64,000 bases of DNA from Coprococcus ammoniilyticus (GCF_025567345.1 NZ_JAOQJS010000005.1:248001-312000), one strand, 5' to 3'. Positions 8,205 to 17,264 are shown, counted from the first letter of the stretch. Program-made: numbers and translations. Notes: generated from the letters alone by a model not told the origin.

Positions 8205-9917
8205 TTACTCTAAATGAGTGGACCATGTATGCCAGTCATATGGATCATACTTGTTGATATCTACATAATAATCACCCTTCATTAACTCTTCGATCGTATT
8301 ATATTCATTCAAAGCGAACTTACATGATGCAGAAGTTAATGTACTATAAGTTGGTTTATGCCAGCCTGTAGGATCAAACTTAAATTCTGAACTGTCCGAT
8401 GCATACCCCTGAACCTCACATTCTACAAACTTACCCTGCCCCATAAAAATCAGTGTCACCACATGTCCTCCACTTACATTATGCGGCTTTTTACTTGCAG
8501 CAGAATAATACCGGCTATAATCATTATAAAAACCATTTTCCCCATCATATGAACAGGACAATATTATATAGGGATAACCAAGTTCTGTCATGGCATTTGC
8601 TACCGTTGACGCACCCCAGCATGTATACTCTGAATAACTATGACTACCGATCCAATAATTAAGTGCTGTATATGTTTCATAATCTGTCATATCGGGTGCG
8701 CATTGGGCAACATCTTTTAAAATACCTTTCAAACGCACCTCTCTATCATAGTTATACACAGGCTCTAAAAACGGATCATATTCCCAATACTTTTTACGGT
8801 TAAATTCTACAGAATTTGAAAATCCGTTCGACACCAATGTTACAACCTTCGTATCACCAAAATACACATCTACGGATTGTTTTTTATCTAGCAGACAGCT
8901 TACATTTACAAGTATATACCCAATATATCCTTGCTTATAAAGCGTCTGCTGCATTTTGTCTCGCACCGGCATTTCATCATAATATACCACCGATATGTTT
9001 GTCGCTATCTGGACATTTTTTCTGTCTGGGATATATTGTGTATTTGAAAAGCTGTTAAATCCACATTTTCCATTATACTCTGTATGAATTACAACATCGT
9101 TTTTCAACTTCTGTTTAATAAAAATCGGGAAATAGCACTGTGCAAAATCCTTTGAGATTTTGTTTGCTTCATCATTATAATTCGCATAATCTGTATATTT
9201 AAAAAAAGGAAACTCATCCGTTTTGTAAGCAAGATCTATTCCGTTTACTGTTTTAGTCGTCATATGATAATCAGGTATCGGTATCTTTTTCGTTACCTTC
9301 GACCACTTGGAATAATATGTTTTTCCGCCTATTTTTTTATAGGTACGTATGCGGAATGTATATGTTATTCCATATTCACTGACATATAGATAGAAGCCGC
9401 TATAATAAGTTTCTATCTTTTTTTTCGTTACCTTATCCCCTATGGTTCCATTGTTTCTTACCTCAAGCTCATACCCATCCATTTTCATAGTAGCACTGTT
9501 CATATTCCAATCGAAATCTAACGTATCACCATAAGTATCATTTCTGTAAAATGTGCTTTTCAAACCTTTTATAGTAGGAAGTGCTACACTATATTCTATC
9601 GTCTTACTTCCTTTTATTTTTTTACCTTTATATTTGCCTTTTAAGGTTACTTTGATTTTATATTTACCCGGTTTGACCGGATTTTTAGGATATGTAATCT
9701 TATAATTCTTCGGTTTTAATTTCTTCCCCTTATACTTTACTGTAACTTTAGGTTTAATTTTCTTTCCTGTATAAGCATAAGTTTTTTTACTCGTAGTTAC
9801 CGTCCATTTCGAAGCTGTACCTTTTGCATAAGTCTCTATATCGGCTCCCTGAAATGCAAATATACCGAATACTAATAAAATAACTAGGCCTGTTAAAAGT
9901 CCTCTTTTTCCTCTCAT
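8205..9917 (-). CDS. Secreted transglutaminase-like protein with Lys-rich Ig-like and Fn3 domains
   Basis: Exported 570-residue protein. Residues 1-31 form a signal peptide (MRGKRG then a hydrophobic core). A very Lys/Tyr-rich bacterial Ig-like domain follows at about 38-110. A fibronectin-III-like domain lies at about 113-210 (ending YSKWSKVTKKI). The C-terminal half resembles the transglutaminase-like/cysteine protease fold, with a candidate catalytic Cys in YTCWGAS and His in SGGHVV. The full Cys-His-Asp triad cannot be confirmed by eye. No LPXTG or other anchor is seen, but the basic N-terminal domain could bind anionic wall polymers. It is flanked by its own hairpin terminator. Confidence 0.7.
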   Translation of the reverse strand: MRGKRGLLTGLVILLVFGIFAFQGADIETYAKGTASKWTVTTSKKTYAYTGKKIKPKVTVKYKGKKLKPKNYKITYPKNPVKPGKYKIKVTLKGKYKGKKIKGSKTIEYSVALPTIKGLKSTFYRNDTYGDTLDFDWNMNSATMKMDGYELEVRNNGTIGDKVTKKKIETYYSGFYLYVSEYGITYTFRIRTYKKIGGKTYYSKWSKVTKKIPIPDYHMTTKTVNGIDLAYKTDEFPFFKYTDYANYNDEANKISKDFAQCYFPIFIKQKLKNDVVIHTEYNGKCGFNSFSNTQYIPDRKNVQIATNISVVYYDEMPVRDKMQQTLYKQGYIGYILVNVSCLLDKKQSVDVYFGDTKVVTLVSNGFSNSVEFNRKKYWEYDPFLEPVYNYDREVRLKGILKDVAQCAPDMTDYETYTALNYWIGSHSYSEYTCWGASTVANAMTELGYPYIILSCSYDGENGFYNDYSRYYSAASKKPHNVSGGHVVTLIFMGQGKFVECEVQGYASDSSEFKFDPTGWHKPTYSTLTSASCKFALNEYNTIEELMKGDYYVDINKYDPYDWHTWSTHLE

Positions 9918-9940
9918 ATAACGTTTCTCCTCCCAGGGTA

Positions 9941-10324
9941 TTACCTATATTCTTCTATCAGTTCAATGGCTTCTTTGATCATGCCATCACAGTGCGGTTT
10001 CTTCTGACCACCCGCCTGTGCATTTGCCCTTAACAGATCAAAGCAATTAATCATACCATTATGATTCTCTTTCATCTTTCTCTGGAACTCTCCTACAATA
10101 TGAGGATCTGAGATTCCCAATGCTCCGAGTACCATCAGTGCTCCTGTCACAGCTCCACATGTACTGCCTGACTTCATTCCTCCGCCAAAATTTGTACCAA
10201 GTGCCTTCATCTGGCTCTCCGACAAACCAAGCTCATCTGCATAGGTCATCATTATCGTTTCCGCGCAGTTCGGACACCTCTCATTATTTCTTAACTGCAT
10301 TGCTTTTTCTATGTGTTTATCCAT
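9941..10324 (-). CDS. C_GCAxxG_C_C family protein
   Basis: Small cytosolic Cys-rich protein of about 127 residues in the C_GCAxxG_C_C family (putative redox or metal-binding, function unknown). Seen here are CPNC near the N-terminus, the central STCGAVTGALMVLG and later single Cys residues in INCFDL and PHCDG. The start is ATG 10324, preceded seven bases away by a perfect AGGAGG at 10331-10336. The longer frame starting at 10399 is rejected because it would read through this site. It is the last core gene before the accessory island. Confidence 0.82.
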   Translation of the reverse strand: MDKHIEKAMQLRNNERCPNCAETIMMTYADELGLSESQMKALGTNFGGGMKSGSTCGAVTGALMVLGALGISDPHIVGEFQRKMKENHNGMINCFDLLRANAQAGGQKKPHCDGMIKEAIELIEEYR

Positions 10325-10583
10325 AAAAAACCTCCTGATTATCATTTGTAGATTCGGATATAAAAATACCCATTTGTCATTGTTTTTAATGAGCAGCATA
10401 CTTTTCGATAAAAATTATCTGCTGAATTAAAAATATCATTGTAAACTTATTATACAAGATACCAATACCATCGCAAATACTTTTTCATCATTTTTTCACA
10501 TGCCTCAAAGAAAAGCTATCTAAAAAAACAAAACGATGTGAAATAGAGTAGTTGCTATTAGTTGCAAATTAGTAGCAGAGCAA
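10325..10583. other. Intergenic region left of the island
   Basis: AT-rich sequence with no supported gene. It holds the leader of the C_GCAxxG_C_C gene next to that gene and otherwise no clear signal. Confidence 0.4.
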
Positions 10584-10628
10584 AAGAAAAAGTCTCGGAA
10601 GCCGCTTGTTTAGCGGGTTCCAAGACTT
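10584..10628 (-). terminator. Terminator at island left edge, probably guaA's original
   Basis: On the minus strand AAGTCT-TGGAACCCGC pairs with GCGGCTTCC-GAGACTT around a short loop, followed by TTTTTCTTTT. It lies eight bases beyond the 12-bp repeat that matches the end of guaA. Before integration it would have followed the guaA stop codon directly. It may now serve the defence operon ending at 10827. Confidence 0.75.
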
Positions 10629-10635
10629 GTGGCTC

Positions 10636-10647
10636 TTATTCAAACTC
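10636..10647. repeat. Putative distal attachment site (att) of the island
   Basis: TTATTCAAACTC, identical to 30138-30149, which is the reverse complement of the last three codons plus stop of guaA (GAG TTT GAA TAA). The two copies are in the same orientation about 19.5 kb apart and bracket the accessory genes. Confidence 0.55.
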
Positions 10648-10724
10648 TTTATGACCCAAACATCACTTAACTTATTTTATTTAAGTTTCGGTCGAGTATG
10701 GGGCATATTTATATATCAATTACA

Positions 10725-10771
10725 CTATTTATTTTGACCTACTGAATGGTTGTTGCCAAACTGTTGCCATG
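10725..10771 (-). pseudogene. Possible integrase 3'-end remnant
   Basis: A minus-strand frame ends here with residues PWQQFGNNHSVGQNK and a TAG stop. This resembles C-terminal tails I associate with Firmicute tyrosine integrases. Upstream the frame runs only about 18 codons before the stop of the 335-residue gene, so no recombinase domain is left. The call rests on the tail and on its position beside the presumed att site. Confidence 0.25.
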
Positions 10772-10826
10772 GGAATATTATAACTTGATGATACCTGAAT
10801 GACAAGTTAATTTTCATTTTTTGCAA

Positions 10827-11834
10827 CTACAAATTCTCTTCTCCCTCAATATCGTCGCTTTCAAACATATTCTTGTTGTATGATTCATTTTCATCATCTT
10901 CAAAATCATCAAAATCAAACAAAACCGATCTATTTCCAATCAATGCCAATAATTCCTTACGCTCTTTTCTTTTCTTTATGTCTTCCATTTCTTCATACAA
11001 CTCGTCTACATAATCTATCAACCAATTATTGACTTTTCCCTCACATAAATCAGCTAAATAATCATTTACTAGTGCATCATCCATTTCCAAAGATTCCATA
11101 TCATTCAGTAATCTAAAAACACCAGACTCTCGCTTATTCTTATACATATAGAGCAGTAGCTCTTTTATTGAATTTTGTTCTATAACCATCTGCTCATAAA
11201 GAGATCTTCTTTGAGTTGATAAAAAGACTCTTGCAGCATTTGAATACGAGTCAATCTCATATGTATACGTATTAATATCTCTTGCCTTATGTTCTATTAA
11301 TTCAAAATAATATCTAGCCAATTTTCCCAATTCATTTATGTAAAAACGTTTGAATTCATCAAACTGGATCAAAGCACATGGCTCATCAAAATTAAATTTT
11401 CCATTTTGTTTTTTCAAAAAACTAATAAATAACTTTCTCAACTCACTGCTATTTTTTCCAGGTATATAATTTGCATATCGGTAATTATTATAATAATTAG
11501 AAAAAACTCCCAAAAGACTTCTTCCATTTTTTGAAAGTTGTTCTGTAGTATATTTCTCAATTTCTTTTTCTAATTCATGATGGTTATGTTCTATAAGGCA
11601 CTTTGGAACAGATTCCTTATCAGTTGGATTTTTTAGAACAAGACACAAATAAATTTTTTGTAACCGTTCTATGCCAACTGCTCCGGTATACAATATGATA
11701 TTAATCTCATATTGATTATTTAATCCAGTTATCGACATTGTTTTCTTTGCTGATTCATATATAAATTCTCCAGAAATCTCTAACTCGCGTCCCATGTTAA
11801 TACTTTTGAAATCCCATATTTCATCTACCAACAT
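10827..11834 (-). CDS. Unknown protein downstream of gajB-like gene
   Basis: No family recognised. The 335-residue protein is soluble and rich in Tyr, Asn, Lys and Glu. It has a highly acidic C-terminal tail (DFDDFEDDENE and DDIEGEE) and a charged helical or coiled stretch near residues 280-300. There are no Walker motifs, membrane helices or signal peptide. It follows the gajB-like gene by 30 bases and is the last gene of the defence operon. That position suggests an accessory, regulator or third component of the Gabija-like unit. The start ATG and stop are as listed. Confidence 0.65.
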   Translation of the reverse strand: MLVDEIWDFKSINMGRELEISGEFIYESAKKTMSITGLNNQYEINIILYTGAVGIERLQKIYLCLVLKNPTDKESVPKCLIEHNHHELEKEIEKYTTEQLSKNGRSLLGVFSNYYNNYRYANYIPGKNSSELRKLFISFLKKQNGKFNFDEPCALIQFDEFKRFYINELGKLARYYFELIEHKARDINTYTYEIDSYSNAARVFLSTQRRSLYEQMVIEQNSIKELLLYMYKNKRESGVFRLLNDMESLEMDDALVNDYLADLCEGKVNNWLIDYVDELYEEMEDIKKRKERKELLALIGNRSVLFDFDDFEDDENESYNKNMFESDDIEGEENL

Positions 11835-11864
11835 CTCATCACCACCTTTATTATCATCTTATAT

Positions 11865-13208
11865 TCAAAGATATCTTTCAAAAAAATCCTGTATTCTCTT
11901 CTTTGTGTATTTATTCTCAACCTCTTTTAATATGTATATCGACAATTCATTTAACGAACGAGTAAGGGCTACATAAAGCTTATTCTTCGTCTTATTCGCC
12001 TCCGTATTATTATCGTTAAATAAATATGCTGCCAAGTCATTTGTGAGAATGAATAAACACTTCTCCCCCTCCATTCCCTTTATGTAGTCTATTGATTTTA
12101 CAAAAATCTTATCTTCTTGTTTTATTGGACTTTCGTCTTCAAAAATATTTATGATAATGCCATATCTTCTTGAATCTATTTTTTCGCACTTGCTCAGTAA
12201 TGCCATTGCATCTTTTTTCTTTCCCGTATTCCTGTACTTTTCAATCATCTTCCCAGCATAATAATACGCTACTTTTTTAACTGTCTGAGCATCTTTGGTT
12301 GGATGATTCTCAAACAGCAATGGTTCAAGCTCTTCCGCTAAATTCTCTCTTATGTTATTCTTCTTGTAGTCGTGTGTTTCATACACCCCTTGCTTCTGGG
12401 ATATATACATCAAATCATATTTTTGTCTTTCAATTAATGTGTGACAATCAATTTCACTTTCATAATATACTGATAATTGACCGGAGTCCTTTTCAGATTT
12501 CTGCTTTTCATTTTTATCTACCAAACGATTTGACAGTTCTAAATGTAATTGCGGACATCTATGACATTCTGATATATATCTAACATTTTGTTCGTATATA
12601 GACATAAGGTTTCTTAAGCATTTAAATCCTTTTAAATCCTGCTTCGGATCTCCCATCAGTATCATTGGGATTTCCATTCCACTTAATTCTTCTATAATTT
12701 CTTGCATATGCTTATCTATGTCCTGTACTTCATCTATACAGATTGCACCACAATATTTTACAATTGCATTTTTAATTATTTGTCTCCCATCTTTTATATT
12801 TTTTGTATCCTTTGATTTTTTACACAATACCCATTTAGCATGTTCAGGAATTACTGTTTGATGAAGTACATTCATATCATCAAGTCTTTTAATCTTTGCA
12901 TTTTTATACTTTGCGTCTTGTGGTAATTCTGCAATAGAAATTTTTTCATATTTCTTTCCATAAAGTAAATGATAATATGGCTTTATTATTTCCCTATACA
13001 AAAACGAATGAATCGTACTCACTATTATGTTTTCCGGAATTTGTACATAATGTTCGCACAGCTTTCTACGAATACAATCTACGGCACTATTAGTAAATGC
13101 AACGCAAAATATTTTCTTTTCCGCATCAATTTGATTACGAAGAAGTATTATTTTATCAGACATCTTTGTAGTCTTTCCTGCTCCTGCACCTGCTATATTT
13201 ATTTCCAC
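11865..13208 (-). CDS. gajB: GajB-like UvrD/SF1 helicase
   Basis: Superfamily 1 helicase of about 447 residues. Visible motifs: Walker A GAGAGKTT at about residues 6-13; FTNSA (Ia-like); CIDEVQD (II); MGDPKQDLKGF (III); ISECHRCPQ (IV region); IDYIKGMEGEKC (V); and YVALTRSLNELSIYI (VI). It is close to the usual GajB size. It starts one base after the stop of the OLD-type nuclease gene, the order known for the Gabija anti-phage system. There GajB works with the GajA nuclease complex to degrade invading DNA after nucleotide depletion. Assignment is by pairing and motifs. Confidence 0.8.
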   Translation of the reverse strand: MEINIAGAGAGKTTKMSDKIILLRNQIDAEKKIFCVAFTNSAVDCIRRKLCEHYVQIPENIIVSTIHSFLYREIIKPYYHLLYGKKYEKISIAELPQDAKYKNAKIKRLDDMNVLHQTVIPEHAKWVLCKKSKDTKNIKDGRQIIKNAIVKYCGAICIDEVQDIDKHMQEIIEELSGMEIPMILMGDPKQDLKGFKCLRNLMSIYEQNVRYISECHRCPQLHLELSNRLVDKNEKQKSEKDSGQLSVYYESEIDCHTLIERQKYDLMYISQKQGVYETHDYKKNNIRENLAEELEPLLFENHPTKDAQTVKKVAYYYAGKMIEKYRNTGKKKDAMALLSKCEKIDSRRYGIIINIFEDESPIKQEDKIFVKSIDYIKGMEGEKCLFILTNDLAAYLFNDNNTEANKTKNKLYVALTRSLNELSIYILKEVENKYTKKRIQDFFERYL

Positions 13209-13209
13209 T

Positions 13210-14976
13210 TTATAACACCTCTTCTGACTCTTGTGAAAGAAAATCTATAACATCTTGGATATGTTTTGGCATTTGAAAACCTTCTAATTCTCCACTAGCT
13301 AAATCTTTACAAATCGTAAACATATCAGTTGCTTTTGCATTTTTCCACGCTTCTGTAAGCTGATCATCTGTCATATCATTCCAACCAAAAACATCTCCAT
13401 ATTTGTTCTTCAATATCTTATAGTTGTCACCCGTATTTACAATTTCCGGTTCTAAAGTATAATACTCGGTCGTTCTAACACATATTTCCTTATCATCATT
13501 ATATTTATCATGTTGCTTCTTAGCGTTAGATTGATTATCATAATCACGAATAATGCCCAATTTATTGCCAGAACCTTCATTGACTTTTTTCCAAATATTC
13601 ATTATTTTTTTAAACCCTTTATGAAATGACAGCACTTCAATGTCACTTAATGTTTCTTTTGATTCAATATAAGAACGAATTAATAATTCTTCCGATATTC
13701 CTTCAAACAAAATACATTTCTTAGAGAAAAATAGTTTAAAAAGATCCAAATTAGGGTTCTTTGCTAAATATGCAAAATCTTCATCCTCTAATTCATCTGC
13801 AAATGAGTAAGCTTTTCCATTATGTAAAACCACCACATTTTTTAAATTCATCTTGTTAATGAATTCAGTACTATGTGTGGAATAAAACAACTGCACAGTT
13901 TTATTCTTATCCGTAAATGCTTTTAAAAAACTTACCATCAATCTTGTATTATTAATACACAAATGGGCTTCCGGTTCTTCTATCGTTAAAACATTCAGAG
14001 CAATATCTGTTTCCTTTCCAAGCAGTGAATTAATCAGCACAAACAGCAATACTAAGTTACGATGTCCCAATCCTTGCATTGACAATTCTTCTTCTGAATA
14101 TCCCAACCTTACACTACTTAAAATAGATTGCATTGGTGGCATATTAGGCAAAATGTTAATGTACGAAAAAAACTTCTTTGCACCCTTTAGCTCAGATGTT
14201 TCTTGCCAGTTAATTATATCATTAATATCACTAATTTCTTTTAGTGCCTCAAAGAAATGACTATATTCTTTTTCTATTTTCAATTTATCCTGATCAGAAA
14301 GTCTATCTTTCAATAAATCAACCAAAAATTTTGAGCCCAACTGATTCTTAGTTTTTGAAAAATCATCTCTTTCTGCCTCAAGAGCCTCGTACTTGAACAT
14401 TCTCAATGTATCATATGACACATTGCTACCATCCGAAACTTTTATTGAATAATTATAATATTCTACTGGTAAGAGATTCATTTTAACCTCTTTTAAATTT
14501 GCATCGTTAATTTCAGTCTGAGATACAACTTCTTTTACCACTCTGAATATGTCTGCGCAATTCTTAGGAGCGAACTCATATTTTATTCCATATTGAATTT
14601 CTCCGTCTTCGATTGCATACGATATATCCTTAACATAATATTCCTCTGCACCACTTGCCTGAATATTCACTTCAACACTTACTGTCGGTAAAAATTCTGC
14701 AAATTGCTCTACAGTAATCTCATCATTCCTAATTTTATTTTGATTCAGAATAATTTTCTTATAATAGCATTTCTTAGTTTCATTGTTTATATCAATCCAT
14801 GATAATTTCTTACTGATATGTGTATTATCATCAGTCAAAAAAGGAAGCGTGATTGCTTTTAAAAAGTTGCTTTTACCACTATTATTTTCCCCTATAATTG
14901 CTACCGTTTCTGCTAAACCTATATCTATATCCCTTAAATTTCTATAATTGCGTATTTTAACATGTGTAATCTTCAA
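13210..14976 (-). CDS. gajA: GajA-like OLD-family ATPase/TOPRIM nuclease
   Basis: About 588 residues, the size of known GajA. The N-terminal ABC-type ATPase has KIRNYRNLRDIDI followed by Walker A GENNSGKSN. A signature-like SMQGLGHRNLVLL and Walker B LTIEEPEAHL follow, with an STHSTEF switch region. The C-terminal TOPRIM has the Glu in CILFEGISEELL and an Asp pair in IIRDYDN. The start is put at TTG 14976 because AAAGGAAGTG precedes it at proper spacing; the ATG at 15048 would overlap the upstream gene and lacks a site. It is next to a gajB-like helicase, so a Gabija-type system is the best call. Other OLD+helicase pairs cannot be excluded. Confidence 0.8.
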   Translation of the reverse strand: MKITHVKIRNYRNLRDIDIGLAETVAIIGENNSGKSNFLKAITLPFLTDDNTHISKKLSWIDINNETKKCYYKKIILNQNKIRNDEITVEQFAEFLPTVSVEVNIQASGAEEYYVKDISYAIEDGEIQYGIKYEFAPKNCADIFRVVKEVVSQTEINDANLKEVKMNLLPVEYYNYSIKVSDGSNVSYDTLRMFKYEALEAERDDFSKTKNQLGSKFLVDLLKDRLSDQDKLKIEKEYSHFFEALKEISDINDIINWQETSELKGAKKFFSYINILPNMPPMQSILSSVRLGYSEEELSMQGLGHRNLVLLFVLINSLLGKETDIALNVLTIEEPEAHLCINNTRLMVSFLKAFTDKNKTVQLFYSTHSTEFINKMNLKNVVVLHNGKAYSFADELEDEDFAYLAKNPNLDLFKLFFSKKCILFEGISEELLIRSYIESKETLSDIEVLSFHKGFKKIMNIWKKVNEGSGNKLGIIRDYDNQSNAKKQHDKYNDDKEICVRTTEYYTLEPEIVNTGDNYKILKNKYGDVFGWNDMTDDQLTEAWKNAKATDMFTICKDLASGELEGFQMPKHIQDVIDFLSQESEEVL

Positions 14977-15028
14977 ATCTTCACTTCCTTTTTTTACAAT
15001 ACAGCTGTCAATTGTTAGTAAATATAAT

Positions 15029-15706
15029 TTAAATAATGACTTCTCCAATTATTTTCTGCACTTTTTCCGACTGTATCAACATCCTCATCTTCTCATTCCC
15101 ATCCTCAATCTCCGGCTGACCACACCTCAGATTATCCGGATATTCTGACACACAACAATCCTTGTACCAGCACTCACCCATAAGAGAACCCTTAACGGAC
15201 CACTTCTCGTTTTGTGTAAATTCACCCACCAATGATTTCATCACACGCTCTGTAGAGTATCTCTTAAAACTTGCCAAATACTGCAATGTCTTCTCATCGC
15301 CAATCTTTGACAAATTGATTCTATGATTCTCAATTGCTGATAAAACCTCTTCACGAATTTTGATTTTATCTCTCTTTCCGGTGCCTGTCCATTCCACCAG
15401 CTTATCAAAAGCAAGAATCAGGTATTCAAAACAAATCATATCCAGAATTATAATCTTTCCTTCGGACTTATCTGCTATTGATTTCAACATACGATACTTG
15501 TTACGAATATCCTGATTATCAACCACATAATCAAATGCAATATAATACTTATCGTCCTCTTTAATGTCTATCTCTGCCAATGCATCCAATAAACCCTGAT
15601 TACTTTCCTTGCTTTCGATCACCAATGCATCATCAAAGAAAAGTTGATTTACCAATTTCCAGAAGTGAAGTCCTGCGCCGGTATCTTCTGTCCATAAATA
15701 CTTCAT
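15029..15706 (-). CDS. Unknown protein, possibly TOPRIM-like
   Basis: 225 residues with no confident family. The N-terminus reads KYLWTEDTGAGLHFW, then an acidic FDYVVDN and a hydrophobic IIILDMICFEYLIL. This Glu, Asp-x3-Asp, Glu spacing is reminiscent of a TOPRIM/DUF4435-type fold, but I cannot prove it. Four Cys residues late in the chain (ECWYKDCCVS, then RCGQP) might bind metal. It starts one base after the small P-loop ATPase gene stops, so the two are surely co-translated. It probably forms a functional unit with that ATPase and the 150-residue protein before it. Confidence 0.6.
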   Translation of the reverse strand: MKYLWTEDTGAGLHFWKLVNQLFFDDALVIESKESNQGLLDALAEIDIKEDDKYYIAFDYVVDNQDIRNKYRMLKSIADKSEGKIIILDMICFEYLILAFDKLVEWTGTGKRDKIKIREEVLSAIENHRINLSKIGDEKTLQYLASFKRYSTERVMKSLVGEFTQNEKWSVKGSLMGECWYKDCCVSEYPDNLRCGQPEIEDGNEKMRMLIQSEKVQKIIGEVII

Positions 15707-15707
15707 A

Positions 15708-16109
15708 TCACAACTCCTCTTCCAGTGTTATCCTATTATTGTCAAACTTTAACACCTTAAAGCTCTTATCAGATACATTTAGTCCATCGCAATTTCGTAG
15801 GAAAAGCATATATTGATTCGACGGCTCAAAATTAATAAAACGTCTGATCTCATCATTAATCAAATTATCTGCATTATCGACCACAACAAAACTATCCCTG
15901 CATTGTTCTAATGATTCTGAGAAATTATCTGATTTATAATTAAACAATTTTATAGCTTTGTACTCATCAGTTAATCGTAAATCTTCTAACATTTCATAAA
16001 GCACAGTTTTACCGGTACCGCTATCTCCGCCAACAAGAGTTATTCTATCGTCAAATTCCAGATTGTATGAAAATGGATCTGCTTTAAATGTAATATTCTT
16101 ATAGATCAT
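15708..16109 (-). CDS. Small P-loop ATPase of unknown family
   Basis: About 133 residues with a clear Walker A, GGDSGTGKT at residues 27-35, and a Walker B-like FVVVDNAD. The chain is too short for a full ABC or AAA+ domain. It may need a partner to complete the active site. The start is ATG 16109: AAAGGAG lies directly upstream, inside the longer frame that opens at 16148, and so decides against that longer start. It overlaps the preceding gene by 11 bases and is followed one base later by the possible TOPRIM-like gene. Confidence 0.68.
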   Translation of the reverse strand: MIYKNITFKADPFSYNLEFDDRITLVGGDSGTGKTVLYEMLEDLRLTDEYKAIKLFNYKSDNFSESLEQCRDSFVVVDNADNLINDEIRRFINFEPSNQYMLFLRNCDGLNVSDKSFKVLKFDNNRITLEEEL

Positions 16110-16551
16110 CTGCTTCTCTCCTTTCATACTCCTTGCCCCACCAGGCATTATATCCTCTCCTTCCGGTCACTATATCAGAATCATTGAATCTGATTTGCAC
16201 ATCATCCGGGATATCAAAAAGCGATGGTCTGGACATATAAATCTTTATATTATCCATAGTAAAAATTATTTTAAGCACATTCGGACCACATTCTTCTACA
16301 TTCACCACCTTATCAGGATGCTTTACAATATTAAGTAATGTCTTGCAGCCAGATGACAAATTACGGATTGTACCTAAACCATATTTTGTTTCAATATGCT
16401 TATCTGGTGTCAACTTCGCCTCATCTACTTGCTGAATGAGATTTATTTCATTTGAGGACATTTCTTCATTACTTGTATTTAAATTGAAATACAAGTCGTT
16501 TTGAAGAATCCAGTCTTTAGAATCTTTTTTTTGTGTATATATATCTATCAT
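16099..16551 (-). CDS. Unknown 150-aa protein, first of a three-gene set
   Basis: No family recognised. The 150 residues are mixed alpha/beta by composition and end in a basic-acidic tail (GKEYERREADDL). No motif, membrane segment or signal peptide is visible. Its 3' end overlaps the start of the small ATPase gene by 11 bases. The tight spacing implies that the three genes 16551-15029 act together. It could be a sensor or regulatory subunit; this is inference from position only. Confidence 0.6.
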   Translation of the reverse strand: MIDIYTQKKDSKDWILQNDLYFNLNTSNEEMSSNEINLIQQVDEAKLTPDKHIETKYGLGTIRNLSSGCKTLLNIVKHPDKVVNVEECGPNVLKIIFTMDNIKIYMSRPSLFDIPDDVQIRFNDSDIVTGRRGYNAWWGKEYERREADDL

Positions 16552-16569
16552 TCGGTGTCACTCCTTCTC

Positions 16570-17211
16570 TCAATCATAATCAGGAACAAACGTTGCCATT
16601 TCTTCATAATATCCAGCAATACAATTTAAGTTATCACCTATTTTTTTGAATACCTCCACAAACATTTCCAAATCTACAACCTCATTTCCATAGTTCTCAA
16701 TATAAAAATGATATTCGTCATCCGTATTAAACGGATACCGTGAAAAATCCATATTTTTTATCTTTGCATTAGCATTATGGTCTTTATCTATTTTGTCATA
16801 TAATTCTAAAATATAGTCGTCGAGTTCTTTTGTCATTTCCTTAAATTGTTTTCTCTGGTCTTTATCGGATTCAAAACTTATCATACGTTTTTTTACTGTA
16901 TGCCATATCTGCCTGATATCGTGCCCTCCGCAAAAGGACTCTTTCTCATTAAGCAACATATTCAAAGACCAGTTTATAGATTTTAGATACAACTCTATTG
17001 CATGGTTTGCCGAAAACAGCATTGGGAAAACTACAATATCCGCCTTTTTATCTCCATTATCCTGCAAACAATCTTGTGCAAGCATTATCGCTGCCTTCAT
17101 GTATCCATCAGCAATAATCATCATATCATGAATGGGTTGATGCTGTCTGGTTCTCCAATTCATATATGCTGTTTTGTCTATATCTACATTATACGAAAAA
17201 ATCTTTTCCAT
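16570..17211 (-). CDS. HEPN-like protein
   Basis: 213-residue all-helical protein. FSANHAIELYLKSI followed by GHDIRQIWHTVKKR resembles HEPN-type helical bundles, in which conserved polar and basic residues can form an RNase site. The classic R-x4-6-H motif is not clearly present, so catalysis is doubtful. HEPN proteins often act as toxins or effectors in defence islands. Here it sits between a DUF3800-like gene and an ATPase-containing trio, with gaps of 53 and 18 bases. The assignment is by pattern only. Confidence 0.5.
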   Translation of the reverse strand: MEKIFSYNVDIDKTAYMNWRTRQHQPIHDMMIIADGYMKAAIMLAQDCLQDNGDKKADIVVFPMLFSANHAIELYLKSINWSLNMLLNEKESFCGGHDIRQIWHTVKKRMISFESDKDQRKQFKEMTKELDDYILELYDKIDKDHNANAKIKNMDFSRYPFNTDDEYHFYIENYGNEVVDLEMFVEVFKKIGDNLNCIAGYYEEMATFVPDYD

Positions 17212-17264
17212 TCATTCACCTACTTTTCAAAGCTATATATTTAAATTTCTGAAATACCTAAAAT

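Noticed and set aside
10584..10650. tRNA-like appearance (GCGGGTTCC near a hairpin) at the island edge
   Set aside because: No cloverleaf, anticodon arm or acceptor stem can be formed; the hairpin with a T tail fits a terminator.
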